From DASWHD01 sp036393335 (GTDB lineage: Bacteria; CG2-30-53-67; CG2-30-70-394): 10,149 nucleotides of DNA. The number at the start of each line of letters is the position of its first letter. The first letter of the stretch is position 1. The DNA is taken from the NCBI GenBank assembly GCA_036393335.1, contig DASWHD010000034.1, positions 1 through 10,149 of the forward strand, in the 5' to 3' direction. The notes under the pieces are model-generated. The model saw nothing but the letters and a program-made list of their open reading frames with translations. It had not been told where the DNA came from and searched no databases. Below, piece by piece: positions 1-6,597 of the stretch. Position numbers and translations under genes: made by a program.

Positions 1-235
1 CCGCCTCGCCCACGGCCGCGACGGTGCCGGCGACCTCGAAGCCGGGGGTGATCGGATGGCCCGCCAGCTCCTTGGCCGCGGCGTAGAGGCCCATGCGCAC
101 CACGCAGTCGGCGTAGTTGACGCCGAAGGCGGCGACGTCGATCGCCACCTCGCCCGGCCCGGGCGCGGCGTCGGGCCCCTCCGCGGTGCACAGCCGGTCG
201 TAGCCGCCCGGCCGGTGGATGACGACCTTTTTCAC
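1..235 (-). CDS. MDR-family quinone oxidoreductase-like protein (N-terminal part)
   Basis: Leftward gene that runs off the left edge, so only the first 78 codons are visible. The start is GTG at 235, reading VKKVVIHRPGGYDRL, followed by PGPGEVAIDVAAFGVNYADCVVRMG and PGFEVAGTVAAVGEA (quoted in parts). GEV..V.A.GVNYAD and PGFE.AG.V..VG are the hallmarks of the GroES-like N-terminal domain of zinc-free medium-chain dehydrogenase/reductases of the quinone oxidoreductase / VAT-1 type, which reduce quinones or enones with NADPH in the cytosol. The zinc ligands of alcohol dehydrogenases are absent from this part. No strong ribosome binding site lies directly before the GTG. A 13-codon open frame with AAGGAG ends in a GTGA overlap with this start, so translational coupling is possible. 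The Rossmann domain lies outside the window, so substrate class cannot be refined. Confidence 0.85.
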   Translation of the reverse strand, partial: MKKVVIHRPGGYDRLCTAEGPDAAPGPGEVAIDVAAFGVNYADCVVRMGLYAAAKELAGHPITPGFEVAGTVAAVGEA

Positions 236-273
236 GGGTCGAGCCACCGCCGGGAACAGCGCGGGGTCGTCAT
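232..273 (-). other. possible 13-codon leader ORF coupled to the MDR gene
   Basis: On the minus strand, ATG at 273 is preceded by AAGGAG (284-289, spacing 10). It opens a 13-codon frame whose TGA (234-232) overlaps the GTG start of the MDR gene as GTGA. The peptide (MTTPRCSRRWLDP) resembles nothing I know. It may be a translated leader that brings ribosomes to the poorly preceded GTG, or it may be chance. Function is inference only. Confidence 0.3.
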
Positions 274-572
274 CGTGCGTCGGCTCCTTGCCGGGTGAAG
301 AGGAGCGGGATGACCGGGGTCCGGACGACCTCGGCCCGCAGCCGCGGAGGGCGACGGCGGCGATCGAGGCCATCGCCATGGATTCCGGGTACGGATCCGA
401 GTGACCCAGGCGGTGGTAGGGTGATCCATGACTGGCCCGTGAGGGCGGGGGAGTGATGCACCCGTACCGTGCGGCTCGCGCGTCGCGCAAGCCAATCCGT
501 TGGCAGGGGGGGGGTCCACCTCCCGGAGGGTGGGGCTGCTGTCCAGGCGTCTCTCATCCCATGGGGCACACG
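236..572. other. divergent intergenic region with a G9 tract
   Basis: This 337-base gap lies between the leftward MDR gene and the rightward SDR gene, so promoters for both should lie here, but I see no convincing -35/-10 pair. It contains the small leader frame at 232-273, a short inverted repeat GCCAA-TCCG-TTGGC (491-504), a run of nine G (506-514) and an imperfect inverted repeat around 517-532. Open frames crossing it have no recognisable protein content. Confidence 0.6.
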
Positions 573-1316
573 ATGAATCATCCACTGCACAACAAGCGAG
601 CGTTGGTAACCGGCGGTAGTCGTGGCATCGGGGCGGCCATCGTGAAGCGTCTCGCGCGCGACGGCGCCCACGTCGCCCTGACCTATGTCAGTAAGCCCGA
701 ACAGGCCGACGAGACGGCCGAGGCGGCTCGGGCGCTAGGCGTGCAGGCGATCGCCATCCAGGCGGACAACGCAGATGCCGCGGCGCTCGTCGCCGCCGTG
801 GAGCGCACGGCACGGGAGTGGGACGGCATCGACATCCTGGTGAACAACGCCGGCATCGCCGTGATGGCGCCCATCGCTGACTATCGCCTCGACGACTTCG
901 ATCGCATGGTGGCGGTGAATCTGCGCGCCGTGTTCATCGCCACGCAGGCGGCGGTGAGGCACATGCAGACCGGTGGGCGGGTCATCACGATCGGCAGTTG
1001 CAATGCCGAGCGCATGCCATTTGCCGGCGGATCCGTGTACAGCATGGGCAAGGCGGCGCTCGTCGGGCTGGTCAAGGGTCTGGCACGCGACCTGGGCCCG
1101 CGCGGAATCACGGTCAACAACGTCCAGCCTGGGCCGATCGACACCGACATGAACCCGGCGCGCGGCGATTTCGCCGACCTGCTGCGGAACCTGATGGCCC
1201 TGCCCCGCTACGGCACCGGCGATGAAGTGGCCGCGCTGGTGGCGTATCTCGCCGGACCGGACGCGGGCTTCGTCACCGGCGCCAGCCTGACGATCGACGG
1301 GGGATTCACCGCCTAG
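573..1316 (+). CDS. short-chain dehydrogenase/reductase, BdcA/FabG-like
   Basis: A 247-residue classical SDR of normal family length, presumably a cytosolic NAD(P)H-dependent oxidoreductase. Visible motifs: TGGSRGIG cofactor-binding loop at residues 13-20, NNAG at 91-94, an Asn in AVNLRA near 116, Ser142, and the catalytic YSMGK with Tyr156 and Lys160, then PGPIDTDM near 187-193. The stretch from GLARDLGPRGIT to PGPIDTD and the C-terminal FVTGA..TIDGGF closely recall E. coli BdcA, a cyclic-di-GMP-binding SDR relative. FabG-type 3-oxoacyl-ACP reductase is the usual generic label. ATG573 was chosen because the family normally begins 7-10 residues before the KRALVTGG strand; ATG561 in the same frame is possible. 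The ribosome binding site is weak for either. It heads the rightward run of small enzyme genes. Substrate unknown. Confidence 0.9.
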   Translation: MNHPLHNKRALVTGGSRGIGAAIVKRLARDGAHVALTYVSKPEQADETAEAARALGVQAIAIQADNADAAALVAAVERTAREWDGIDILVNNAGIAVMAPIADYRLDDFDRMVAVNLRAVFIATQAAVRHMQTGGRVITIGSCNAERMPFAGGSVYSMGKAALVGLVKGLARDLGPRGITVNNVQPGPIDTDMNPARGDFADLLRNLMALPRYGTGDEVAALVAYLAGPDAGFVTGASLTIDGGFTA

Positions 1317-1350
1317 CCTCCCGTGCCACCATCGTCAAACACTACATCCT

Positions 1351-1371
1351 GCCGCCCCCGCGGGGTGCGGC
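1351..1371 (+). other. GC-rich hairpin after the SDR gene
   Basis: GCCGC pairs with GCGGC, and the inner CCC pairs with GGG apart from one bulged T, 35 bases after the SDR stop. No T-run follows, so a classical intrinsic terminator is not supported. It could slow polymerase or protect an mRNA end. Confidence 0.3.
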
Positions 1372-1492
1372 GATTAAGCGTCACGTTACCAGCCGAGGCG
1401 AGAGAAGTTTGGAGCGACCCCATCGAGCGGAGGCTGGTTAGCCAGGCAGAGTCAACCCACACCAGTAACGACCCACATGGAGGAGGCGAATC

Positions 1493-1876
1493 ATGTCGAC
1501 GACGAGTCCCGAAGCCGCGGTCCGAGCGTTCTTTGGAGCAATGAATCGCGGAGACATCGATGCGGCTGTCTCCTCGTATGAGCCGCGTGCGGTTCTGGTG
1601 CCACAGCCGGGTCGGGTCGCCGAGGGGACCACGGCGTTACGGGCAGCACTGAATGGGTTCTTGGCCCTGAAGCCGACCTTAACCCTGGAGCAGATTGAAG
1701 TCGTCGCAGCCGATGACCTCGCCCTCTCCATCGCCCGGTGGACCCTTGTTGGCACCGGTCCAGATGGTGAGCCGATGCAGATGGAGGGCACGACATCGGA
1801 TGTCTTGCGCAGGCAGGCCGACGGCCGCTGGCTGTTCGTGATCGATAATCCGTGGGGTGCCGGAATCCTGGGGTGA
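1493..1876 (+). CDS. SnoaL/SgcJ-like NTF2-fold protein
   Basis: A 127-residue protein of the SnoaL-like / SgcJ-EcaC / DUF4440 group (NTF2-like cone-shaped fold). The N-terminal pattern PEAAVRAFFGAMNRGDIDAAVS, then a region ending in VLVPQPGRVAEGTTALR, a long beta-hairpin region (LEQIEVVAADDLALSIARWTL) and the closing SDVLRRQADGRWLFVIDNPWG are all typical of this family. Members range from polyketide cyclases and isomerases to ligand-binding proteins with no known reaction, so no enzymatic activity can be claimed. The start is secure: GGAGGAGG at 1479-1486 lies six bases before ATG1493. The gene sits 60 bases before the YciI-like gene on the same strand, probably in one transcript. Its composition looks less GC-rich than that of the flanking genes. 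Confidence 0.85.
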   Translation: MSTTSPEAAVRAFFGAMNRGDIDAAVSSYEPRAVLVPQPGRVAEGTTALRAALNGFLALKPTLTLEQIEVVAADDLALSIARWTLVGTGPDGEPMQMEGTTSDVLRRQADGRWLFVIDNPWGAGILG

Positions 1877-1935
1877 GCCGTGGATGACTTCGGGGAGGAC
1901 ATGTACCAGAGACACCATGCCTAGGGAGGAAGTGA

Positions 1936-2307
1936 ATGAAATATCTCTGCCTCTGTTATTACGACACCGAGGTATTCGCCAAGCTCAGTCCATCCGAGGC
2001 GCAGGCGATCGGTCCCGCGTGTCGGCCCCATGACGCGGCGTTGAAGGCCACGGGAAAGCTGGTGGTGCAAGGCTCGCTGTCCTTGCCGGAAACGTGGAGC
2101 CATTTCGTCCCCAAAGATGGCAAGCCCCGACTTGCCGATGGCCCCTACCTCAAGGGTCACCAGCAAGCGGGCGCCTTCTTTATTGTCAAAGCGGAAACCG
2201 CCCACGAGGCGCAGGAGGTCGCCGCAAAGCATGCGGCGGCAAATTATGGTGAGCACCTCGGGTTTGCCGTAGAGGTTCGTGCATGCGAGCTGTTTGAGAC
2301 CTATTGA
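1936..2307 (+). CDS. YciI/DGPF-domain protein
   Basis: A 123-residue protein of the YCII-related (DGPF) family, a small ferredoxin-like alpha/beta fold. It starts MKYLCLCYYD, has a conserved-looking histidine in CRPHDAAL (His32), the family signature as DGPY at 68-71 (Phe replaced by Tyr), and QAGAFFIVKAETAHEAQEVA with a C-terminal GEHLGFAVEVRACELFE. Reported YciI relatives include dehydrochlorinase-like and stress-linked proteins, but most have no assigned reaction. GGGAGGA at 1924-1930 lies five bases before ATG1936 and fixes the start. Genes of this family are often next to ECF42-type sigma factor genes; none is present in this window. Nearby SnoaL, NmrA and SDR genes suggest a shared small-molecule metabolic role. 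Codon use looks less GC-rich than in the SDR and NmrA genes. Confidence 0.88.
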   Translation: MKYLCLCYYDTEVFAKLSPSEAQAIGPACRPHDAALKATGKLVVQGSLSLPETWSHFVPKDGKPRLADGPYLKGHQQAGAFFIVKAETAHEAQEVAAKHAAANYGEHLGFAVEVRACELFETY

Positions 2308-2319
2308 CCAACGAGACAA

Positions 2320-2343
2320 GCGCCGCATGAAGAGACGCGGCGC
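2320..2343 (+). promoter_or_regulatory. perfect 7-bp stem-loop upstream of the NmrA-like gene
   Basis: GCGCCGC (2320-2326) and GCGGCGC (2337-2343) form a perfect seven-base stem around a ten-base loop, in the 56-base gap between the YciI and NmrA genes. The ribosome binding site GAGGAG (2351-2356) lies just outside the stem. It could be an mRNA-stability or processing hairpin; no T-run follows, so it is not a clear terminator. Confidence 0.4.
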
Positions 2344-2363
2344 GGAAAACGAGGAGATCGAAC

Positions 2364-3263
2364 ATGGCACCTCTAGTCACGATCACCGGCGCCTCGGGCA
2401 ACATCGGCAAGGCCCTTGCCGAACGGCTGCTGCAAGATGGCGTGACCATCCGCGCCGCCGCGCGCCATGCCGAACGGCTTGCCCCGCTGACCGCCAAGGG
2501 CGCCGAGGCGTGGGTCGGCGACCTCGGGGACACGGCCTTCCTGGCCGAGGCCCTGCGTGACGCCGGCGCGGCGTTTGTCATGATCCCGCCCCATGTCGAT
2601 GTCCCGGATCTGCGCGCCGATCAACGGCGGATCGCCGCGAGTCTCGCGGAGGCGTTGCAGACGGCCGGGGTGTCGCGCGTGGTCGCACTCAGTAGCCTCG
2701 GCGCCGACCTGCCGTCGGGCACGGGCCCGATCGCGGGCCTGCACGAGTTCGAGGAGCGATTGCAAGCGGTGCCGGGGCTCTCGGTCGTGGCGCTCCGTCC
2801 CACGTTCTTCATGGAGAACCATCTGGCCTCGATCGACCTCATCAAGAGCGCGGGGATCAATGGCAGTGCGGCGGGGGCCGATGTCGCCATGGCGATGATC
2901 GCGACGCGCGACATCGCTGCGGTCGCCGCCGAGTACTTGCTGGCGCCGACGTTCGCGGGGTACGCCGTGCGCGAGCTGCTTGGACCGCGCGACTACACGC
3001 ACCGCGAGGCCACGGCGATTCTCGGGGCCGCGATCGGCAAGCCTGACCTGGCCTACGCGGAGTTTTCCTACGAGGACTTCCGCAACGGCCTCGTGGGAGC
3101 GGGCTTCTCCGCGAGCGTGGCGGACGCCTACGTCGAGATGTACCTGGCCCTCAACGAAGGGCGGATTCAGCGCGCGGTGACCCGCACCGCGTCGAACACG
3201 ACGCCCACCACCCTCGAAGAGTTCGCACGCGAGGTCTTCGTCCCGGCCTACCAGGCGGGTTGA
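2364..3263 (+). CDS. NmrA-like NAD(P)-binding protein (atypical SDR)
   Basis: A 299-residue Rossmann-fold protein of the NmrA/HSCARG-like atypical SDR family. The dinucleotide-binding motif GASGNIG lies at residues 9-15. VVALSSLGAD (about 107-114) is the usual strand near the active-site position, and VVALRPTFFMENHL (about 141-154) is a strong family signature. The C-terminal half (RELLGPRDYTHREATAILG and following) matches the substrate or regulator-binding portion seen in NmrA-like reductases. There is no YxxxK catalytic pair, as expected for this family, whose members either reduce quinones or act as NADP(H) sensors. GAGGAG seven bases before ATG2364 supports the start. It is probably co-transcribed with the YciI gene. 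Its high GC resembles the SDR gene rather than the two genes between them. Confidence 0.9.
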   Translation: MAPLVTITGASGNIGKALAERLLQDGVTIRAAARHAERLAPLTAKGAEAWVGDLGDTAFLAEALRDAGAAFVMIPPHVDVPDLRADQRRIAASLAEALQTAGVSRVVALSSLGADLPSGTGPIAGLHEFEERLQAVPGLSVVALRPTFFMENHLASIDLIKSAGINGSAAGADVAMAMIATRDIAAVAAEYLLAPTFAGYAVRELLGPRDYTHREATAILGAAIGKPDLAYAEFSYEDFRNGLVGAGFSASVADAYVEMYLALNEGRIQRAVTRTASNTTPTTLEEFAREVFVPAYQAG

Positions 3264-3466
3264 CGCCGAGGCCGGCAGTGCACATGGTTCGCTGGTGCGA
3301 TCTCAGGGACTTCGATCGAGGCCGTAGCCATACTCGGAGAGCCTGTTGGCATGGAGCCGACTCGCTATCGCCCGCGGCCCATCCCCGGCGTCGGATGTTC
3401 CATACGCGGCATGGCTCGTCACGGGCAGCGCACCGATTGATTCCCAAACATCGGAGGGCGGGAAAC
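3264..3466. other. intergenic gap before the GFA gene
   Basis: These 203 bases separate the NmrA-like and GFA genes. An open frame runs through most of it in frame with the GFA gene, but the residues it would add (HMVRWCDLRDF and so on) do not fit the family, whose proteins start just before the first CxC motif. I see no clear promoter or terminator. Confidence 0.5.
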
Positions 3467-3814
3467 ATGAAATACAAAGGGAGCTGTCATTGCGGCAAGG
3501 TGGTCTTCGAGGTTGAAGGGGAGATCGACCAGGCGATGGCATGCAATTGCTCGATCTGTATCCGTAAAGGCTCTCTCCTGTGGTTCGTGCCGCGCGACCG
3601 GCTGCACGTCATGACGCCGGAGGAAGACATCGCCACCTATACCTTCCACAAGCACGTCATCAAACATCGCTTCTGCCAGACGTGTGGCATTCACCCGTAC
3701 GGAGAAGGCAGCGATCCGCAAGGCCACCCGATGGCGGCAATCAATATTCGCTGCATCGAGGAGATCGACCTTGAGGCCGTCCCGGTCATGCAGTTCGACG
3801 GCCGGTCGCTGTGA
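3467..3814 (+). CDS. GFA-family zinc-binding protein (Mss4-like fold)
   Basis: A 115-residue protein of the GFA / CENP-V family. All expected cysteine pairs are visible: GSCHCG (Cys7, Cys9), CNCSICIRKG (Cys26, Cys28, Cys31) and FCQTCGIHPYG (Cys70, Cys73). In the family these bind one structural zinc and one second zinc. The name comes from glutathione-dependent formaldehyde-activating enzyme, but most members are not shown to act on formaldehyde, so only the fold and metal sites are claimed. ATG3467 is chosen because MKYKGSCHCG is the standard family N-terminus; the GGAGGGCGGGA stretch at 3452-3462 serves as ribosome binding site. It is the last of the rightward enzyme set and ends 17 bases from the convergent VTT gene. 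It looks somewhat less GC-rich than the NmrA gene. Confidence 0.9.
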   Translation: MKYKGSCHCGKVVFEVEGEIDQAMACNCSICIRKGSLLWFVPRDRLHVMTPEEDIATYTFHKHVIKHRFCQTCGIHPYGEGSDPQGHPMAAINIRCIEEIDLEAVPVMQFDGRSL

Positions 3815-3816
3815 AA

Positions 3817-3829
3817 TGGCCGATGGCCA
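3817..3829. terminator. small hairpin between convergent genes
   Basis: TGGCC-GAT-GGCCA fills nearly the whole 17-base gap between the stops of the GFA gene (plus) and the VTT gene (minus). The position suits a bidirectional terminator, but the stem is only five base pairs and no T-run follows on either strand, so this is weak. Confidence 0.25.
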
Positions 3830-3831
3830 AC

Positions 3832-4455
3832 CTATCGGCGGCGCGTTGCCGACCGGGTAGCGAAGCGCCGCCAGGTGAGCCAGGCGGCCACCGGGAGGAG
3901 CATGGGGATGGCAAGGCCGGGGCCGATGAGGGCGTCGGGGAGGAGGGTGGCGCCGTTGCCGGCGAGGACCAAGGCGTAGAGGGCGTTGCCCGCGGTGGCG
4001 GTAGCAGCGAACGGCAGGAAGGCCATGCGGGCGCCGCCGGCGGCGAAGCACACCGCCTCGGCCAGGATCGGCACGGGGCGGCTGGCGAACAGCACCAGGA
4101 GGGCCGGCGTCTGGGGGACCTCGGTACGCAGGCGGGCGAACAGGAGGCGTCCGCCACCGTAGCCGATCAGGTTGCCCGCGACCATCCCGCTCCAACTCCA
4201 CAGCCAGCCGGGCAGGAAACCGAGACGCGCCCCGAGGAGGGTGCCGACGATGCTCGACGGGATGGGCAGCACCACATCGCCGGCGAGCAGGGTGGCGCCG
4301 GTGGCGCCGAACAGGCGGGCGTTGTGGTCGGTGGCGGAGAGCCAGCGCTCGCCCGGTAGCTCGCCGATCACCGCGAAGGGGAGGATCGGGATGAGCAGGG
4401 CGACGAGGAGCACGGCCCAGAACGCTCGCCCCGCCCGGCTCTCGGCAACCCTCAC
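3832..4455 (-). CDS. TVP38/TMEM64 (VTT, DedA-superfamily) membrane protein
   Basis: A 207-residue inner-membrane protein, read leftward. Hydrophobic segments occur near residues 12-32 (AFWAVLLVALLIPILPFAVIG), 50-80, 85-110, 125-145 and 165-195. The VTT core is recognisable: GDVVLPIPSSIVGTLLGARLGF, then GMVAGNLIGYGGGRLL, and SRPVPILAEAVCFAAG, matching the conserved R-x-x-P-x-x-x-E region of TVP38-like proteins. DedA relatives have been linked to lipid-carrier transport and envelope integrity; the TVP38 branch has no settled function. I chose GTG4455 because GGGAGG lies four bases before it and the resulting N-terminus is short and cytosolic. The frame stays open far upstream with arginine-rich non-membrane sequence typical of a shadow frame. 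Convergent with the GFA gene and divergent from the alcohol dehydrogenase. Confidence 0.85.
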   Translation of the reverse strand: MRVAESRAGRAFWAVLLVALLIPILPFAVIGELPGERWLSATDHNARLFGATGATLLAGDVVLPIPSSIVGTLLGARLGFLPGWLWSWSGMVAGNLIGYGGGRLLFARLRTEVPQTPALLVLFASRPVPILAEAVCFAAGGARMAFLPFAATATAGNALYALVLAGNGATLLPDALIGPGLAIPMLLPVAAWLTWRRFATRSATRRR

Positions 4456-4855
4456 GGCGCCTCCCGGAGGTACCGTGAGGGGGTCCGTGGCGGGGTCGGC
4501 GTTGCACACATGCCCGTCCTCCAGCGGAAGAGCACGAATACGACTGGTTGCGTATCGTCGGTGATCTCCGCGCACACAAACGGGTCTCCAACTCCGTGAT
4601 AATGACACTCCACCCCAAGCAACCTGTGCCAATCTCACGGGTGTCCGGCGGTGAACGAGGCGCTCCAGCCGAGCCGGCAAGTGGTGCGGCGCCGCCCGAG
4701 CAATCGGGCACAAACCCCGAATCCGAGGAAGCGCACCGCTTACCGGCTCGCCTGAGCGAGGATGATGGCCTGCGGAGCTGCGTTGCCAGCGCGCCGGGAT
4801 CTGGGGAACGATGGCATGAGGCCCATAGTGATCGATCCGGTCAGAGGGAGTCGAG
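4456..4855. other. 400-base divergent intergenic region
   Basis: This gap should hold promoters for the leftward VTT gene and the rightward alcohol dehydrogenase. A GATAAT at 4598-4603 is the only -10-like sequence that stands out, without a matching -35. Around 4686-4709 lie the palindrome GCGGCGCCGC and an overlapping perfect stem GCCCGA-GCAA-TCGGGC with a GNRA-type loop. I see no gene. Confidence 0.5.
4694..4709 (+). other. 6-bp stem with GCAA tetraloop upstream of the alcohol dehydrogenase
   Basis: GCCCGA (4694-4699) pairs perfectly with TCGGGC (4704-4709) around GCAA, a stable GNRA tetraloop. It lies 147 bases before the start codon at 4856 and overlaps the palindrome GCGGCGCCGC (4686-4695). 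It may be part of a leader RNA structure or of a DNA-binding site. No T-run follows. Confidence 0.3.
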
Positions 4856-5884
4856 ATGAAGGCAATGGTGCTCAGGCGGCTTTGCCAGCTCGCGGAGAAT
4901 CGCGCTCCACTGGAGCCGGCTGACCTGCCGGAGCCCCAGGCCGGCGAGGGCGAGGTGGTGGTGCGGGTCACCGCCTGTGGTGTGTGTCACACGGAGCTCG
5001 ACGAGATCGAGGGCCGCACCCCGCCGCCGCGCCTGCCCATCGTGCTTGGACACCAGGCGGTGGGGCGGGTCGCCGCCGTCGGCCCGGGGGTCACCGGCCT
5101 CCGAGAAGGGGATCGCGTTGGTGTCGCCTGGATCTACTCCGCCTGCGGCGCCTGCCCCGCCTGTCTGGCCGGGGAGGAGAACCTCTGTCCGGACTTCGTC
5201 GCCACCGGCCGCGACGCCGGCGGCGGCTACGCGGAGGCGATGGTGGTGCCGGCGGCCTTCGCCCATCTCATCCCGGCGGCCCTGAGCGACCTCGAAGCGG
5301 CGCCGCTCCTGTGCGCCGGGGCGATCGGCTACCGCTCCCTGCGCCTGGCCAACCTGCCGGCGGGCGGGCGGCTCGGCCTCACCGGCTTCGGCGCCTCGGC
5401 CCACCTGGTGCTGAAAATGGTGCGCCACCGCGATCCGGCGGCCGAGGTCTGCGTCTTCGCCCGCAGTCCCGAGGAGCGGGCCTTCGCCCGCGAGCTGGGA
5501 GCGGTGTGGGCCGGCGACACCCTCGACCGTGCCCCGGCGCCGCTGGATGCGATCATCGACACCACACCGGTGTGGCGCCCCATCGTCGCGGCCCTCGCCA
5601 ACCTCACCCCCGGCGGCCGCCTGGTGGTCAATGCGATCCGCAAGGAGGAGATCGACAAGGAGGCCCTTCTCGCCCTCGACTATCCGGCCCACCTGTGGCT
5701 GGAGAAGGAGATCAAGTCCGTGGCCAACGTCACCCGCCGCGACGTGCGCGAGCTCCTCGCCCTGGCGGCGGAGGCCGGCCTGCGGCCGGAAGTGGAGGTG
5801 TACGGCCTGGCCGAGGCCAACACCGCCCTGGTCGAGCTGAAGGAGCGCAAGATCCGCGGTGCCAAGGTGTTACATATCGCGTAA
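4856..5884 (+). CDS. zinc-dependent alcohol dehydrogenase (MDR superfamily)
   Basis: A 342-residue MDR enzyme, probably a cytosolic NAD(P)-dependent alcohol/aldehyde oxidoreductase. Catalytic zinc ligands are visible as Cys44 (CGVCHTEL), His66 (LGHQAVGRV) and Cys153 (LLCAGA). The structural-zinc lobe is complete: Cys97, Cys100, Cys103 and Cys111 in SACGACPACLAGEENLC. The glycine-rich cofactor motif is GLTGFGASAHL near 174-184. The residue after His66 is Gln where most zinc ADHs have Glu; I recall GHQ in the adh_fam_2-type subgroup, which this protein fits best overall. AGAGGGAG at 4843-4850 lies five bases before ATG4856. The C-terminus WLEKEIKSVANVTRRDVRELL also fits this subgroup. Substrate is unknown, and no neighbouring pathway genes define it. 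A different MDR branch from the gene at the left edge. Confidence 0.92.
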   Translation: MKAMVLRRLCQLAENRAPLEPADLPEPQAGEGEVVVRVTACGVCHTELDEIEGRTPPPRLPIVLGHQAVGRVAAVGPGVTGLREGDRVGVAWIYSACGACPACLAGEENLCPDFVATGRDAGGGYAEAMVVPAAFAHLIPAALSDLEAAPLLCAGAIGYRSLRLANLPAGGRLGLTGFGASAHLVLKMVRHRDPAAEVCVFARSPEERAFARELGAVWAGDTLDRAPAPLDAIIDTTPVWRPIVAALANLTPGGRLVVNAIRKEEIDKEALLALDYPAHLWLEKEIKSVANVTRRDVRELLALAAEAGLRPEVEVYGLAEANTALVELKERKIRGAKVLHIA

Positions 5885-5900
5885 CGCGGCCTGTGCCGCG
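5885..5900 (+). terminator. stem-loop immediately after the alcohol dehydrogenase
   Basis: CGCGGC (5885-5890) pairs perfectly with GCCGCG (5895-5900) around CTGT, starting at the base after the TAA stop. The position fits a transcription end before the next promoter, but there is no T-run, so a factor-independent terminator is uncertain. Confidence 0.35.
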
Positions 5901-5933
5901 GCATCGGTGCGGTCGTAACAGGGCGGTGGCGGG

Positions 5934-5939
5934 TATAAT
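5934..5939 (+). promoter_or_regulatory. TATAAT -10 box before the LysM gene
   Basis: A perfect TATAAT stands in an otherwise very GC-rich gap, 32 bases before the LysM gene start and after the hairpin at 5885-5900. The -35 region about 17 bases upstream (near 5911-5916) is poor. The likely transcription start is about 5946. This is probably the sigma-70 promoter of the three-gene envelope set. Confidence 0.55.
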
Positions 5940-5970
5940 GCGACGGCACCCACGTAGGGGAGGCAGGTGT

Positions 5971-6597
5971 ATGCCGATCGACCACAGGGTTCGCGAGGGG
6001 GAGACGGTCGCCTCGATCGCCGCGCAGCACGGGCTGGCGCCGGAGACGGTGTGGGACGACCCGGCCAACGCGCAGCTCAAGGAGCAACGCGGCGATCCCA
6101 ACATCCTGTTTCCCGGCGACGTGGTGGTCGTCCCGGACAAGCAGGCGAAGGAGGAGAGCGGGGCGGCGGAGCAGCGCCACCGCTTCCGCACCCATCGCGG
6201 CACGGTCACCTTGCGCCTCGCGTTGCACGACGCCGCCGATGAGCCGCTCGCCGACCAGCCGTGCACCCTAATGGTGGGGGAGCGCTCCTTCGCGCTGACC
6301 AGCGACGGCGACGGCGTGATCGAGCAGGTGGTCCCAGCGGGGGAGCAGGATGGGATGCTGCTAGTGGGCGAGCGGATCCTGCCCCTGAAGATCGGCCACC
6401 TGGACCCGATCGACGAACATACCGGCCGGCGCGAGCGGCTCAACAATCTCGGCTATCGCGCGGGTCAGGAGGACGATGCGGACGACCCGGCGTACCGCTC
6501 GGCGGTGGAGGAGTTCCAGTGCGACTACGACCTGCAGGTGGACGGCGTGTGTGGTCCCGTGACTCAGGGAAAGCTTCAGGAGATCCACGGATGTTGA
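5971..6597 (+). CDS. LysM and peptidoglycan-binding domain protein
   Basis: A 208-residue protein in three parts. Residues 5-56 form a LysM module: HRVREGETVASIAAQHGL, then ANAQLKEQRGDPNILFPGD and VVVVPDK. Residues about 70-140 form a beta-rich domain (TVTLRLALHDAADEPLAD, TSDGDGVIEQVVPAGEQDGMLLVGE). Residues 143-208 form a PG_binding_1-like domain: HLDPIDEHTGRRERLNNLGY, then AVEEFQCDYDLQVDGVCGPVT, GKLQEIHGC. LysM and PGB domains bind glycan or peptidoglycan. There is no signal peptide or membrane segment, so the protein is either cytoplasmic or exported without a Sec signal. The same architecture is common, to my knowledge, next to vgrG genes of type VI secretion systems. GGGGAGG at 5957-5963 fixes ATG5971. 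A TATAAT box lies just upstream. No catalytic hydrolase motif is seen. Confidence 0.85.
   Translation: MPIDHRVREGETVASIAAQHGLAPETVWDDPANAQLKEQRGDPNILFPGDVVVVPDKQAKEESGAAEQRHRFRTHRGTVTLRLALHDAADEPLADQPCTLMVGERSFALTSDGDGVIEQVVPAGEQDGMLLVGERILPLKIGHLDPIDEHTGRRERLNNLGYRAGQEDDADDPAYRSAVEEFQCDYDLQVDGVCGPVTQGKLQEIHGC

Noticed and set aside
492..503. Twelve-base string CCAATCCGTTGG also found near 9505-9516 on the other strand
   Set aside because: A match of this length is expected by chance in a 10 kb window with biased composition, and the flanks do not match.
1317..3466. Integron cassette array, suggested by the small-gene content
   Set aside because: I looked in the gaps for paired attC core sites (GTTRRRY and RYYYAAC) and found no convincing pair; no integrase is present.
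3419..4711. Minus-strand frame of 430 codons overlapping the VTT and GFA genes
   Set aside because: Arg/Pro-rich shadow sequence; the VTT frame has real membrane segments and family motifs.
4984..5970. Upstream extension of the LysM frame through the alcohol dehydrogenase gene
   Set aside because: The sequence is low-complexity Arg/Gly/Pro; the LysM module begins right after ATG5971 with a good ribosome binding site.
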